Below, one piece after another: positions 9,986 to 18,685 of a DNA stretch of 64,000 nucleotides (position 1 is its first letter; each line of letters opens with the position of its first letter). Position numbers and translations under genes: made by a program. The notes beneath the pieces are model-generated. The model searched no databases. It worked only from the letters and a program-made list of their open reading frames with translations, and was not told where the DNA came from. Origin of the DNA: Butyrivibrio proteoclasticus P6B7 (GTDB lineage Bacteria > Bacillota > Clostridia > Lachnospirales > Lachnospiraceae); NCBI RefSeq assembly GCF_000622085.1, contig NZ_JHWL01000019.1, positions 1-64,000 on the forward strand. Direction: 5' to 3'.

Positions 9986-10441
9986 TTAGCTTACGGCCTG
10001 TGCATTAACTGACAGAGATCCGCCACCGCCTCCTCCACCGCTTCCGCTGGATTCGGGCTCTTCCTCTGGCGCATTCTCCAGATCAATATAGAGCTGCTCA
10101 AGCTCCTCATTTAATTTGGAAATCTTCTCTTCCACATCCTTGATAGCTTCGCTAATCTCAGAAGAAAGAGTATCTATTTCCCCATCATAGGTTCCAAGAT
10201 TAGATGAAATAGTACTTCTCTTATCCTCTGCCTCGTTGTAATTAAGGCCTGCCCAATCATCGCCTGCTTCTCCTCCAAGAGGGTATGGCTCGGAAATTGG
10301 ATCATATACACTTTCATGGAGAGTATTCTTGTTATCAGAAAGATTGGATTGTAGGGTTTCAAGCTGTTCCTTGATTCCCTCATACTTTTCGATATCTGCT
10401 AATACCGCGTCAATTTTAGCCTGTACTTCCTTTTTAGTCAT
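9986..10441 (-). CDS. Small coiled-coil Lap-like protein (DUF5082-like)
   Basis: 151 residues, first gene of the toxin operon. Residues 1-50 and 90-130 are strongly helical with heptad character (KIDAVLADIEKYEGIKEQL; ISEAIKDVEEKISKLNEELE); the C-terminus is a flexible Gly-rich tail. The layout resembles DUF5082/Lap1 proteins encoded upstream of LXG toxins, which form a helical complex with the LXG domain. It follows a good promoter at 10507-10534 and the terminator of the aroK-like gene, so the operon starts here. The family match is by pattern only. Confidence 0.6.
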   Translation of the reverse strand: MTKKEVQAKIDAVLADIEKYEGIKEQLETLQSNLSDNKNTLHESVYDPISEPYPLGGEAGDDWAGLNYNEAEDKRSTISSNLGTYDGEIDTLSSEISEAIKDVEEKISKLNEELEQLYIDLENAPEEEPESSGSGGGGGGGSLSVNAQAVS

Positions 10442-10506
10442 GATGCACCTTCTGAAATTTTAGATTTTTGGATAATTTAACCCACCCTAAAGAAAATATT
10501 AAAAAG

Positions 10507-10534
10507 ATTGTAACACACGTAGCAGAATAATCAA
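10507..10534 (-). promoter_or_regulatory. Likely sigma-A promoter of the toxin operon
   Basis: On the minus strand TTGATT and TACAAT are separated by 16 bases. The site lies just downstream of the aroK-side terminator and about 65 bases before the first toxin-operon ATG. Assigned by consensus only. Confidence 0.5.
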
Positions 10535-10538
10535 TACA

Positions 10539-10578
10539 AAAAGCGGAGATTTTCCGCATATTTATCGAAAAATCTCCA
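10539..10578 (-). terminator. Rho-independent terminator after the shikimate-kinase-like gene
   Basis: On the minus strand GGAGATTTT and AAAATCTCC form a stem that is followed by GC and a T-run. It separates the aroK-like gene from the toxin operon. Confidence 0.75.
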
Positions 10579-10669
10579 CTTCAATTCTGGTTGTTTTTGG
10601 TTTGGTCAATTCTATTATTTAGAGAAAAGCAATATATTCATTTTGGCCATTTTGAAATTGAGTTTGATA

Positions 10670-11167
10670 TCAAAGTACAGCCAATAAATCTGCAACCACT
10701 TCCTCCATGGAATGGTTCTTTTCATCAATCACGATGTCGGCGTACTTCTCGTAGAGGACGCTTCTCTCATTGTAGAGAGACACAAGAGTCTGGCCTTCTC
10801 TCATAACAACGCCTCTTTGCTTAACGTTCTTGAGACGCTTTGTAAGAACATCCATGCTGACCTTGAGGTACACGACACGGCCGATGTTCTTGTAGTGCTC
10901 CATGGCTTCTCTTCCATAGACTACGCTTCCGCCAGTGGCAATGACGGTTTTCTGAGCTTCGATTCCAGTGTTTATCCTGTTCTCGATATCGATAAAACCA
11001 TCAACACCCTCGGTTTCAATAATCTCTGATAGTTTTCTATTCTCTTTTTCCTGAATGACTATGTCAGCGTCAAGGAAGTTGTAGCCAAGGATCTTGGCCA
11101 GGATAACTCCTATTGTGCTCTTTCCGGATGTAGGCATCCCTACTAGTATAATGTTATCTTTTTTCAT
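10670..11167 (-). CDS. aroK: Shikimate kinase-like P-loop kinase
   Basis: 165 residues, normal shikimate kinase length. The Walker A is GMPTSGKST (residues 10-18). A DADIVIQE motif follows at the shikimate-binding Asp, then ATGGSVVY at the GGG-loop position and a lid-like RGVVMREGQT. In true shikimate kinases the segment after the Walker region reads GEEGFRxxE, with an Arg that grips the substrate carboxylate. Here it reads GVDGFIDIE, so that Arg is Ile. The protein belongs to the family, but its substrate may differ. A terminator follows. It starts 18 bp after the neighbouring membrane protein stop and is probably co-transcribed with it. Confidence 0.72.
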   Translation of the reverse strand: MKKDNIILVGMPTSGKSTIGVILAKILGYNFLDADIVIQEKENRKLSEIIETEGVDGFIDIENRINTGIEAQKTVIATGGSVVYGREAMEHYKNIGRVVYLKVSMDVLTKRLKNVKQRGVVMREGQTLVSLYNERSVLYEKYADIVIDEKNHSMEEVVADLLAVL

Positions 11168-11184
11168 AAAAAGCTGTCTCCGTC

Positions 11185-12471
11185 TTAAATGTCGTATTCG
11201 ATAAAGGTGCTCATCTCAGCTGAATTGCCGCCTACAAGTGAGTAGTAGTAAACCTCTTCACTTGCATCATATTCGCTGTAGCCATAGAAAAAGATATTGG
11301 TACTACCCATATCTGTTCTGTTGCCTTCAGAGTCGTAGAACACAGCGCTTGTGAAGTTCACTACAACATAGTGCTGGAACTGGTCATTGGACTTCTTGTT
11401 AGCTTCAACCACCTTCTTCTGCTCTTCCATAGTAAGGCCATACTCAGGAAGCTCATTAACTACATAGCTCATGGCGTCTTCATCATAAAGAAGATCGTAA
11501 TCCACAAGGTAGTAGCCACCGTCAGATAAAACAAGCATAGCTGTTCCGTCTGGATCGAAATACCAGTATGAATCGTAATTCACGTCGGTGCTGCTGTTCA
11601 TTGTATACCAGACTGAGTAGTCAAGACGTACATAGGTATACTCACCTTCAGTAACATATTCTTCAATGTCGCGCTTGCCGGCGTTACTTGAGTTTTTGTC
11701 TTTATCTTTATCCTTGTCTTTGTCGTCTTCTTCGTCTTTGTCCTTATCGTCCTTGTCCTTATCTTTGTCTTTATCTTTGTCCTTGCTGTCCTTATCCTTG
11801 TCGTCCTTGTCGTCTTTATCTTTGTCTTCGTCGTCCTTGTCTTCTTTGTCCTTATCGTCCTTGTCCTTATCGTCGTCCTTATCTTTGTCCTTGCTGTCTT
11901 TATCCTTGTCGTCAGCTACCTTGACGTCATCCTTGGTGGAATCTCCCTTTGGCCAGAATGCAAAGATACCAACTACTGCAAGTACAACGGCAAGGCCTAT
12001 AGCCACAAGTGCGATGATAAGTCCATTTCCAGACTTCTTTTGCTGTGGGTAGCCCTGTGGATACATACCAGGGTTCATGCCGTTACCGTAGTTATTCATC
12101 TGTGGGCCATTCATCTGTGGACCGCGGAACTGATTCTGTGGGCCGTTCATTGGGCGCCCCTGGAACTGGTTGTTTGGCCGGTTGTTCATTGGGCGGTTGT
12201 TGAATTGGTTATTTGGCTGGCCCTGGAACTGGCCATTCATCTGGTTGCTGCCGAATTGGTTGTTTGGACGACCGTTGAATTGGTTGTTCATGTTATTGCT
12301 GCCAAACTGGTTGTTCATTGGCTGTCCATTTATATGATTTCCATTAAACTGATTGTTTGGCTGGTTATTCATCTGATTTCCGCCGAACTGGTTGTTTGAT
12401 GACTGGTTGTCACCGTGATTAGCGCTGGGACTTCTGAACTGATTTTCATTTCCAAACATGTTGTTATCCAT
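11185..12471 (-). CDS. Membrane-anchored protein with Asn/Gln-rich tail and Lys/Asp stalk (paralogue A)
   Basis: 428 residues, family not recognised. Residues 1-145 are Asn/Gln/Gly/Pro/Met-rich with repeated NNQFxG units. One membrane helix follows (GLIIALVAIGLAVVLAVVGI, ~149-170). Residues ~180-275 are nearly pure Lys/Asp (DKDKDDKDK units). The C-terminal domain (~280-428) is Tyr/Asp-rich and probably folded. By charge and order the low-complexity tail should be cytoplasmic and the C-domain outside. The next upstream gene (12597-13682) has the same four-part plan and a similar C-domain, so the two are tandem paralogues. GAGGAG precedes the ATG. It might be a cell-envelope scaffold or sensor; no function is assigned. 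Confidence 0.8.
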   Translation of the reverse strand: MDNNMFGNENQFRSPSANHGDNQSSNNQFGGNQMNNQPNNQFNGNHINGQPMNNQFGSNNMNNQFNGRPNNQFGSNQMNGQFQGQPNNQFNNRPMNNRPNNQFQGRPMNGPQNQFRGPQMNGPQMNNYGNGMNPGMYPQGYPQQKKSGNGLIIALVAIGLAVVLAVVGIFAFWPKGDSTKDDVKVADDKDKDSKDKDKDDDKDKDDKDKEDKDDEDKDKDDKDDKDKDSKDKDKDKDKDKDDKDKDEEDDKDKDKDKDKNSSNAGKRDIEEYVTEGEYTYVRLDYSVWYTMNSSTDVNYDSYWYFDPDGTAMLVLSDGGYYLVDYDLLYDEDAMSYVVNELPEYGLTMEEQKKVVEANKKSNDQFQHYVVVNFTSAVFYDSEGNRTDMGSTNIFFYGYSEYDASEEVYYYSLVGGNSAEMSTFIEYDI

Positions 12472-12596
12472 TTTATCTCTCCTCTATTTTAAATTAGATG
12501 TATTTCCTTCTTTATGTCCAATAACTTGATTATGGCTAAATCTTCTGTACTGGATGCTAGTTTTTCATATGCTTCTTGAATTAGCTCTTTTAACAA

Positions 12597-13682
12597 TTAC
12601 TTCTGAATAAACACTACTACAACTTCATCAGGATAATCAGGGTCGTAGAGGTAGTAGATTACAGCATCCTCCTTGTCATCGTACACGCTATATCCAAAGA
12701 AGAAATAATCATGAGAGCTTGTATCAAGTTCCTCTTTTCTGCCATCTGAATAGTTGATAACAATATCAAGGCAATCAATAACGACGTAATGAAGAAATCC
12801 ATCTTCTTCCTCTTTTGCTTTCTTTTCCAGGGATCTTTGCTTATGCTTGGATAGACCTGAATTAGAGCAATACTCCTCAACATAATTCATGGCATCAGTA
12901 TCATAAAGCATTTTGTATTCTAAAGTCGAAATGTCATCGCCCTCTTTAAGCTTTGCTGTGCCGTCATCCTCGAAAGAAAAGCTGCACTTTTTATCTATTT
13001 CGCCCTCGTAATAGTAGTACCATTTCTCATCTATATAGACATAGGTATAGTCGCCGTCTTTTTCAAATCTCTCGCCATACTCACCATACTCGTCATCTGC
13101 ATCTTCTGAGTCTTCGTCTGAATCTTCGTCGCTGTCCTTGTCCTTATCTGAGTCTTTATCGCTATCTTTATTCTCAGAATCATTGTCGTCTCTGTTATCT
13201 TCAGAAGCCACCTTGCTGTCTGAATCGGTGGATGAAGAAGATCCAAAGATAAAGTACGAGAACACTCCGATAAGAGCAAGTACAAGCACTACTGCAACTG
13301 ATATTCCAGCGATTAGTAAGCCTTTGCCTGACTTCTGTGGACCGCCTTGCTGGCCTGGCATACCTGGATAGCCTGGCTGTCCTGGATATCCGGGCTGACC
13401 TGACTGCTGAAAGCGTGGTTGTCCTTGCTGCCCCAGATAGCTTGGCTGGCCTGGTTGCTGATAGCCATGCTGGTTGTATGGCTGATTTCTTTGCTGATTA
13501 TATTGTTGGTTGAATTGGTTGTTTTGATCGTTGTATGACTGAGAATAGGGCTGATGCATACCAGAATTAAATTGGTTGCCGTACTGCTGGCCATTTGGCC
13601 TGCCCATTCCTGAATTAAATTGATTGTTGTATTGATGATTGTTCTGAGGTGATCCCTGCCCCCACATATTATTGTTATCCAT
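12597..13682 (-). CDS. Membrane-anchored protein with Asn/Gln-rich tail and Asp/Ser/Glu stalk (paralogue B)
   Basis: About 361 residues. The start is the ATG at 13682 (MDNNNMWGQG), because the paralogue starts MDNNMFGNEN; a TTG at 13700 would add six residues. The N-terminal ~120 residues are Gln/Asn/Gly/Pro-rich with QPGQPGYPG repeats. One membrane helix follows (LLIAGISVAVVLVLALIGVF), then an acidic stalk with DSDKDSDKDSDEDS units, then a C-domain matching paralogue A at matching places (DGDYTYVYIDEKWYYYY; MLYDTDAMNYV; DGFLHYVVIDC; FFFGYSVYD). Function unknown. A near-consensus promoter lies at 13800-13828. The gene ends in an intergenic gap of about 125 bases before paralogue A. Confidence 0.8.
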   Translation of the reverse strand: MDNNNMWGQGSPQNNHQYNNQFNSGMGRPNGQQYGNQFNSGMHQPYSQSYNDQNNQFNQQYNQQRNQPYNQHGYQQPGQPSYLGQQGQPRFQQSGQPGYPGQPGYPGMPGQQGGPQKSGKGLLIAGISVAVVLVLALIGVFSYFIFGSSSSTDSDSKVASEDNRDDNDSENKDSDKDSDKDKDSDEDSDEDSEDADDEYGEYGERFEKDGDYTYVYIDEKWYYYYEGEIDKKCSFSFEDDGTAKLKEGDDISTLEYKMLYDTDAMNYVEEYCSNSGLSKHKQRSLEKKAKEEEDGFLHYVVIDCLDIVINYSDGRKEELDTSSHDYFFFGYSVYDDKEDAVIYYLYDPDYPDEVVVVFIQK

Positions 13683-13799
13683 ATATCTTGCATAATCCAA
13701 TCACAAGTTAGTCTGATTGGATTTCCCCTTCCCACTAGTGCATTCTTAGTAGTTTAGCCTTGGAAAATCACTGATAAATCCAAGCCCCACTATCTCAAA

Positions 13800-13828
13800 A
13801 TTATATTGCACTTGGGCGCTTTATTCAA
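13800..13828 (-). promoter_or_regulatory. Strong sigma-A promoter of paralogue B
   Basis: On the minus strand TTGAAT and a perfect TATAAT are 17 bases apart. It leaves a 5' leader of roughly 110 bases and places the inverted-repeat array (13903-14335) upstream of, not inside, this transcript. Confidence 0.65.
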
Positions 13829-13902
13829 CTAAATTCATATTGTCTGGGCATGCTATGAGAAAGAAGAAATCGTCTTGTTTCCAATGCAATTTACCGTAAA
13901 AT

Positions 13903-14335
13903 ACAGAAATATAGGACTAGGCATGAATTTTTCTGTACACGCTCAAATTCCATATCGCTGAAAACACAGAAATAGCGAGCTAACTATAGATTTTCTGTAC
14001 ACCTTCAAATTCCTAACCAGCGGAAATACAGAAAATAAGCTAGCATCCTTCAATTTTCTGTACACGTTACCCACTGACCATTTCTACAAATTAGCAAAAA
14101 CACAGAAAACAAGTCGTTACACAAGCTTTTTCTGTGTTTTGGCCCGTTTCAAAAATAAGCTCATACAGAAAAAAAGAAGATACCTGCTCTATTTCTGTAT
14201 TTCTAGCTCACTTCAAATAAGCACTGTACAGAAAAACAAGAGCACCCTACCTATTTTCTGTATTTCCCCCACTTCTTTATCAGACAACGCTCAGTACTAT
14301 ACAGAAAATTAACAGTATCATCTCCTTTTTCTGTA
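13903..14335. repeat. Array of seven inverted-repeat units (TACAGAAA ... TTTCTGTA)
   Basis: Seven units follow one another. Each has an ACAGAAA arm and its complement TTTCTGT, starting 26-28 bases apart. Left arms begin near 13903, 13966, 14027, 14102, 14164, 14227 and 14300; right arms near 13930, 13992, 14055, 14129, 14192, 14255 and 14328. Unit spacing is 61-75 bp, mostly 61-63. Unit 4 has perfect 13-bp arms (AAAACACAGAAAA / TTTTCTGTGTTTT, 14097-14109 and 14128-14140). The sequences between arms differ in every unit. The stretches between units share a degenerate TTCAAAT. No open frame runs through. The whole gap 13741-14495 holds otherwise only promoters and a pyrimidine-rich tract. Confidence 0.9.
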
Positions 14336-14467
14336 TTTCCAGCATATTTCAATGAAACATCACACCATTCCGTCTCTCCCCAATACATCTCTAACTATTC
14401 AGTCTCAACACTCCATCTCCCCAATTCTTATCTCACCCCCAAGCTAACTTTCAGCACCAGATTCCTC

Positions 14468-14497
14468 TTGCCTCCAGCCCTCTCCCTGCCATACAAT
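14468..14497 (+). promoter_or_regulatory. Possible promoter of the LUD-domain gene
   Basis: TTGCCT and TACAAT are separated by 18 bases. Its -10 overlaps an upstream in-frame ATG at 14496, which argues for the downstream start at 14550. Confidence 0.4.
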
Positions 14498-14549
14498 GGA
14501 AGCAACATTAAAGGCAGCAACACCCCACACAAACCAAGGAGAGATGACT

Positions 14550-15179
14550 ATGAACGAGAACATTCTTAAGCGCAACGACTTACTGGCACAGAAAGTTATA
14601 AAAGGGCTTGAATCCCGCAACATGACCGGCTACTACGCAGAGAGCAAGGAGGAAGCCCTTAAGATAGCACTTGAGCTTATCCCAGAGGGAAGCTCAGTAT
14701 CCATGGGCGGCGCCATGAGTGCTCATGAGATTGGACTTGTAGATGCTGTAAAGAAGGGCAACTACAACTTCATAGACCGCGACGTAGCAGAAGATAAGCG
14801 AGCTGCAATGCTTGCAGGCTATGATGCTGATGTATTCCTTTCAAGTGCCAATGCCATGACTGATGATGGCGTACTTGTTAACATAGACGGTAACTCTAAC
14901 AGAGTATCTGCAATTGCTCAGGGTCCTAAAAAGGTAGTCTTCATCGTAGGCATGAACAAGGTATGTTCAGACGTAGACCACGCATTAAAAAGAGCAAGAA
15001 ATGTGGCTGCCCCAATAAACGCACAGCGTTTTGGGCTCAACACTCCCTGCTCCAAGACTGGTTCCTGCATGAACTGCAAGTCACCAGATACTATTTGCTG
15101 TCAGTTCCTGATCACACGCTTCTCACGCCACAAGGACAGAATTCATGTAATCCTTGTAAATGACAACCTGGGCTTCTAA
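14550..15179 (+). CDS. LUD-domain (DUF162) protein, lactate-utilisation type
   Basis: About 209 residues of the LUD fold found in LutC/LutB and many anaerobe proteins of unknown redox role. Typical features are the N-terminal helix MNENILKRNDLLAQKVIKGL, the MGGAMSAHEIG turn, and FLSSANAMTDDGVLVNIDG. The C-terminal half has NTPCSKTGSCMNCKSPDTIC, a cysteine cluster that may bind metal or an iron-sulfur centre. The start at 14550 is chosen for its AAGGAGAG ribosome site; earlier in-frame ATGs at 14496 and 14544 are less likely. It stands alone, converging with trpA over a shared hairpin. The substrate is unknown; lutA and lutB are absent. Confidence 0.8.
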   Translation: MNENILKRNDLLAQKVIKGLESRNMTGYYAESKEEALKIALELIPEGSSVSMGGAMSAHEIGLVDAVKKGNYNFIDRDVAEDKRAAMLAGYDADVFLSSANAMTDDGVLVNIDGNSNRVSAIAQGPKKVVFIVGMNKVCSDVDHALKRARNVAAPINAQRFGLNTPCSKTGSCMNCKSPDTICCQFLITRFSRHKDRIHVILVNDNLGF

Positions 15180-15191
15180 TTACAAGTATCC

Positions 15192-15226
15192 ATGGCCGCC
15201 AGCGCATTTCATGCGCTGGTGGCCAT
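15192..15226. terminator. Shared bidirectional terminator between LUD gene and trpA
   Basis: ATGGCCGCCAGCGCAT and its near-complement form a GC-rich hairpin with a tiny loop, T-rich on the plus-strand side. Its right arm overlaps the last codons of trpA. Confidence 0.7.
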
Positions 15227-15982
15227 TTTCATTTCTTTAACAAACGCACCCACATGCTTAGGCGCATCCTTACCATACTTCTCAATCACTCTAACTATGG
15301 CAGATCCAACGATTGCTCCATCAGAAACACTTGCCATCTTTGCAGCCTGCTCAGGCGTTGAGATTCCAAAGCCCACAGCACAAGGTACATCAGTGTTTTC
15401 TCTGATCTTAGCCACCATGCTTCCTATATCTCCGCTGATTGTATCTCTTGTTCCAGTAACTCCAAGGCTTGATACGATGTAGATAAAGCCCTTTGCCTTC
15501 TTGGCAATCATGGCAATTCTTCCCTCAGAAGTAGGTGCAATCATGGAAATGAAGTCAACGCCTCGCTCAAGGGCTGATCCTTCAAACTCATCCTTTTCTT
15601 CGAAAGGCACATCAGGAAGGATAACTCCATCAATTCCCACTTCCTTGCATCTGTCAAAGAACTTATCCATTCCGTAGGAGAACACTACGTTTGCATAGGT
15701 CATAAACACCATAGGAACCTTAACAGTCTCGCGCAGCTCCTTAACCATCTCAAAGATGTCATCAGTAGTAATACCATTTGAAAGAGCTCTGATATTAGCT
15801 CCCTGAATCACTGGTCCCTCAGCTGTAGGGTCTGAGAATGGAATTCCAAGCTCGATAAGATCTGCACCATTGTCCTCCAGCTCATGAACTATCTTCTTGG
15901 TGGTCTCAAGGTCTGGATCCCCACAAGTTATAAATGGAATAAACGCCTTCTTATTCTTAAAAGCCTCTGCTATCTTACTCAT
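15209..15982 (-). CDS. trpA: Tryptophan synthase alpha chain
   Basis: 257 residues. It cleaves indole-3-glycerol phosphate to indole and glyceraldehyde 3-phosphate and channels indole to TrpB. The catalytic Glu lies in [11 protein letters not shown] and the catalytic Asp in [13 protein letters not shown]. The loop [10 protein letters not shown] and the phosphate site (GFGISTPEQ) are intact. The start is ATG 15982 with GGGAGG upstream; an ATG 27 bases earlier would sit inside the TrpB coding end. It overlaps the trpFB stop by 8 bases, which suggests translational coupling. Last gene of the trp operon. Confidence 0.95.
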   Translation of the reverse strand: MSKIAEAFKNKKAFIPFITCGDPDLETTKKIVHELEDNGADLIELGIPFSDPTAEGPVIQGANIRALSNGITTDDIFEMVKELRETVKVPMVFMTYANVVFSYGMDKFFDRCKEVGIDGVILPDVPFEEKDEFEGSALERGVDFISMIAPTSEGRIAMIAKKAKGFIYIVSSLGVTGTRDTISGDIGSMVAKIRENTDVPCAVGFGISTPEQAAKMASVSDGAIVGSAIVRVIEKYGKDAPKHVGAFVKEMKMATSA

Positions 15983-17882
15983 GGATATCCTCCCCTCTGT
16001 AACGCGCAATTGCTGCGCAGTCCTTATCTCCTCTTCCTGAAATAGTGATTACAATGATATCGTCCTTACTCATTGTAGGTGCCAGCTTTCTTGCATAAGC
16101 AACAGCGTGAGCACTCTCGATTGCAGGAATGATACCCTCTGTTCTTGAAAGATATTCGAAAGCCTCAACAGCCTCAACGTCTGTAACAGGCACGTACTCT
16201 GCTCTTCCAATATCATGAAGATGAGCATGCTCAGGTCCGATTCCAGGATAATCCAGGCCTGCAGATATTGAGTAAACAGGCGCGATCTGACCGTACTTAT
16301 CCTGACAGAAATAAGACTTCATTCCGTGGAAGATACCAAGCTTTCCAGTATTTACTGTAGCTGCAGTCTCAAAGGTATCAATTCCTCTGCCTGCTGCCTC
16401 GCATCCAATCAGTCTTACATCCTTATCCTCAATGAAGTTATAGAAACTTCCCATTGCGTTACTTCCACCGCCAACGCAAGCAATAACTGCACTTGGAAGT
16501 CTTCCCTCCTTCTCAAGTATCTGACTCTTAATTTCCTTACTAATAACAGACTGGAAATCTCTTACAATTGTTGGGAATGGATGTGGTCCCATAACAGAAC
16601 CAAGGCAGTAGTGAGTATCGTCAATTCTCTTAGTCCACTCTCTCATGCACTCAGAAACAGCATCCTTAAGAGTTGCAGTTCCAGTAGTAACAGGCACAAC
16701 CTCAGCTCCAAGAAGTCTCATTCTATACACGTTAAGAGCCTGTCTCTTAGTGTCCTCTTCTCCCATGAACACAACACATTCCATTCCAAGAAGGGCAGCT
16801 GCTGTAGCTGTAGCAACGCCGTGCTGACCTGCACCTGTCTCAGCAATGAGCCTTGTCTTACCCATCTTCTTAGCAAGAAGCGCCTGTCCAAGCACGTTGT
16901 TGATCTTGTGGGAGCCTGTGTGATTAAGATCCTCTCTCTTAAGATAGATCTTGGCGCCGCCCAGGTCCTTACTCATCTTCTCCGCATAGTAGAGCATGCT
17001 AGGTCTTCCAGCATAATCGTTAAAAAGATCTGTCAGCTCACTGTTAAACTCTGGATCATTCTTGTAATGATTGTATGCCTTCTCAAGCTCAAGCACTGCA
17101 TTCATCAAAGTCTCAGGAATGTACTGTCCTCCATGGATGCCAAATCTTCCATTTCCGCAGTCACCAGGGTTCATAATAGCTTCTACATTTCTTCCACAAT
17201 CCCCTGATTTTACAGCATCCTCTGAACTCTCTACTTTATTTGCACACTTGCCATCCGGCTCCACCACTGCCTTAGGCATCTTTATCTTCACTTCTCTTGC
17301 ATTCTCAACAAATAATTCCATCTTCTTCACATCCTTCTTACTATCCGTCTCAATTCCGCTACTTACGTCAACTCCAAAGGGTTTCACAGCTTCTATGGCG
17401 CATCCAACATTGTCGGGGTCAAGGCCTCCTGCCAGGAAGAACGGCTTATTAAAGCCCTTTATCAGGTTCCAGTCAAAAGAAATCCCACTGCCCTTTCCAG
17501 TATCAAACATGATCATGTCTGCCTTGCTGCCCTTAGCAGCTTCAACACTATTCTGATCCGTCACCTTAAAAGCCTTGATAACTGGAATCCTGTCAGCCTG
17601 TAGCCTTCCAATATAGTCATTGTCCTCATGTCCATGTAGCTGAGCCACATCGATGACTCCTTCATTGAACAGCTCTCTGACCTTAGCCTCATCCTCATCC
17701 ACAAAGACGCCTACAGACTTGATGTCCTTATTTAGTAGTCCCTTCAAATGCCTTGCCTGCTCCCTTGTGACGTTTCTAATGCTCTTATCATAAAAGACAA
17801 ATCCTATATAATCCGGCTTTAATTCATTAGCCTTCTTGATGTCCTCATCTCTGGACAGTCCGCACAACTTGATAACTGCCAT
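15975..17882 (-). CDS. trpFB: Fused phosphoribosylanthranilate isomerase - tryptophan synthase beta (TrpF-TrpB)
   Basis: 635 residues in one open frame. Residues 1-~200 are TrpF: the catalytic Cys in IKLCGLSR, the Asp in MFDTGKGSG, and an [10 protein letters not shown] phosphate loop. A ~40-residue Cys/Asp/Gly-containing linker follows. Residues ~243-635 are TrpB, with the PLP lysine in [19 protein letters not shown], the [10 protein letters not shown] phosphate cup, and SGRGDKD near the end. TrpF and TrpB catalyse separated steps, so the fusion skips TrpC between them. The ATG at 17882 is preceded by AGGAGGAAAT; an upstream ATG at 17897 spans that site. Expected to complex with TrpA. Confidence 0.95.
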   Translation of the reverse strand: MAVIKLCGLSRDEDIKKANELKPDYIGFVFYDKSIRNVTREQARHLKGLLNKDIKSVGVFVDEDEAKVRELFNEGVIDVAQLHGHEDNDYIGRLQADRIPVIKAFKVTDQNSVEAAKGSKADMIMFDTGKGSGISFDWNLIKGFNKPFFLAGGLDPDNVGCAIEAVKPFGVDVSSGIETDSKKDVKKMELFVENAREVKIKMPKAVVEPDGKCANKVESSEDAVKSGDCGRNVEAIMNPGDCGNGRFGIHGGQYIPETLMNAVLELEKAYNHYKNDPEFNSELTDLFNDYAGRPSMLYYAEKMSKDLGGAKIYLKREDLNHTGSHKINNVLGQALLAKKMGKTRLIAETGAGQHGVATATAAALLGMECVVFMGEEDTKRQALNVYRMRLLGAEVVPVTTGTATLKDAVSECMREWTKRIDDTHYCLGSVMGPHPFPTIVRDFQSVISKEIKSQILEKEGRLPSAVIACVGGGSNAMGSFYNFIEDKDVRLIGCEAAGRGIDTFETAATVNTGKLGIFHGMKSYFCQDKYGQIAPVYSISAGLDYPGIGPEHAHLHDIGRAEYVPVTDVEAVEAFEYLSRTEGIIPAIESAHAVAYARKLAPTMSKDDIIVITISGRGDKDCAAIARYRGEDIHE

Positions 17883-17893
17883 ATTTCCTCCTG

Positions 17894-18685
17894 TCACATC
17901 CCCTTAAGTTCCATAAGCTTAGCCCTCTTATCCTCTGCCCTCATAAGGGTTTCTCCGATAAGAACCGCATTAACTCCGGCACTTCTAAGCTTATCTATGT
18001 CCTCTGCACTGCTGATGCCGCTTTCAGAAACAAAGGTGATATTCTCCGGCACCAGATCTCTGAGGGATGCACTGTTTCCTGTATCTACGCTAAAATCCTT
18101 AAGATTCCTGTTGTTAACCCCGATGAGTCTTGCGCCTGCCTTAATAGCCATCAGCACCTCATCCCTGTCGTGGGCCTCCACCAGCGCGCTGATTCCAAGC
18201 TCATCGCAGATGCCGATATATCTTTTTACATGTTCTGCTGAAAGAATGCTGCAGATTAGAAGCACCGCCTTAGCCCCCAGGACCTTGGCCTCGTAGATCA
18301 TATACTCATCCACTGTGAAATCCTTGCGGATACAGGGAATGCTCACCGCCTCCGCAATCTCCCTAAGGTAATCGCTGCTTCCCAGGAACCACTTAGGCTC
18401 TGTAAGAACTGAGATGCAGTCAGCACCTGCCTTCTCATAGTCCCTTGCAATCCCCAGATAATCAAACTCTTCAGCAATCACGCCCTTTGAAGGGGAGGCC
18501 TTTTTGCATTCGCAGATAAAAGAAATTTCTTTTTTCCGAAGGGCCTTCTCAAACTCGAAGTCACCCTTTGGAAGGGCCAGGGCCTTGGCCTTCATCTCCT
18601 CAAGAGAAACCTGCATCTTGGCCTCTGCCACCCTTTCTCTTGCATGATCTGCTAAAAGAGCTAAGATATTATCCTTAGACATCAT
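17894..18685 (-). CDS. trpC: Indole-3-glycerol phosphate synthase
   Basis: 263 residues, full length. It closes the ring of CdRP to indole-3-glycerol phosphate. Active-site Lys and phosphate contacts are visible in [50 protein letters not shown] and VSESGI. Its ATG overlaps the trpD stop as ATGA, and the next gene starts within 12 bases of its stop, so all four trp genes are translationally linked. Confidence 0.96.
   Translation of the reverse strand: MMSKDNILALLADHARERVAEAKMQVSLEEMKAKALALPKGDFEFEKALRKKEISFICECKKASPSKGVIAEEFDYLGIARDYEKAGADCISVLTEPKWFLGSSDYLREIAEAVSIPCIRKDFTVDEYMIYEAKVLGAKAVLLICSILSAEHVKRYIGICDELGISALVEAHDRDEVLMAIKAGARLIGVNNRNLKDFSVDTGNSASLRDLVPENITFVSESGISSAEDIDKLRSAGVNAVLIGETLMRAEDKRAKLMELKGM

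Noticed and set aside
11666-12052. Plus-strand open frame rich in Ser-Leu repeats
   Set aside because: It is the antisense of the Lys/Asp-coding repeat in paralogue A; no ribosome site.
13903-14335. CRISPR array
   Set aside because: Repeats are 8-13 bases, alternate in orientation, and no cas genes are nearby.
16326-17207. 293-codon plus-strand frame opposite trpFB
   Set aside because: Antisense shadow of a well-conserved enzyme; composition is Ser/Leu/Asn-rich and unlike a real protein.
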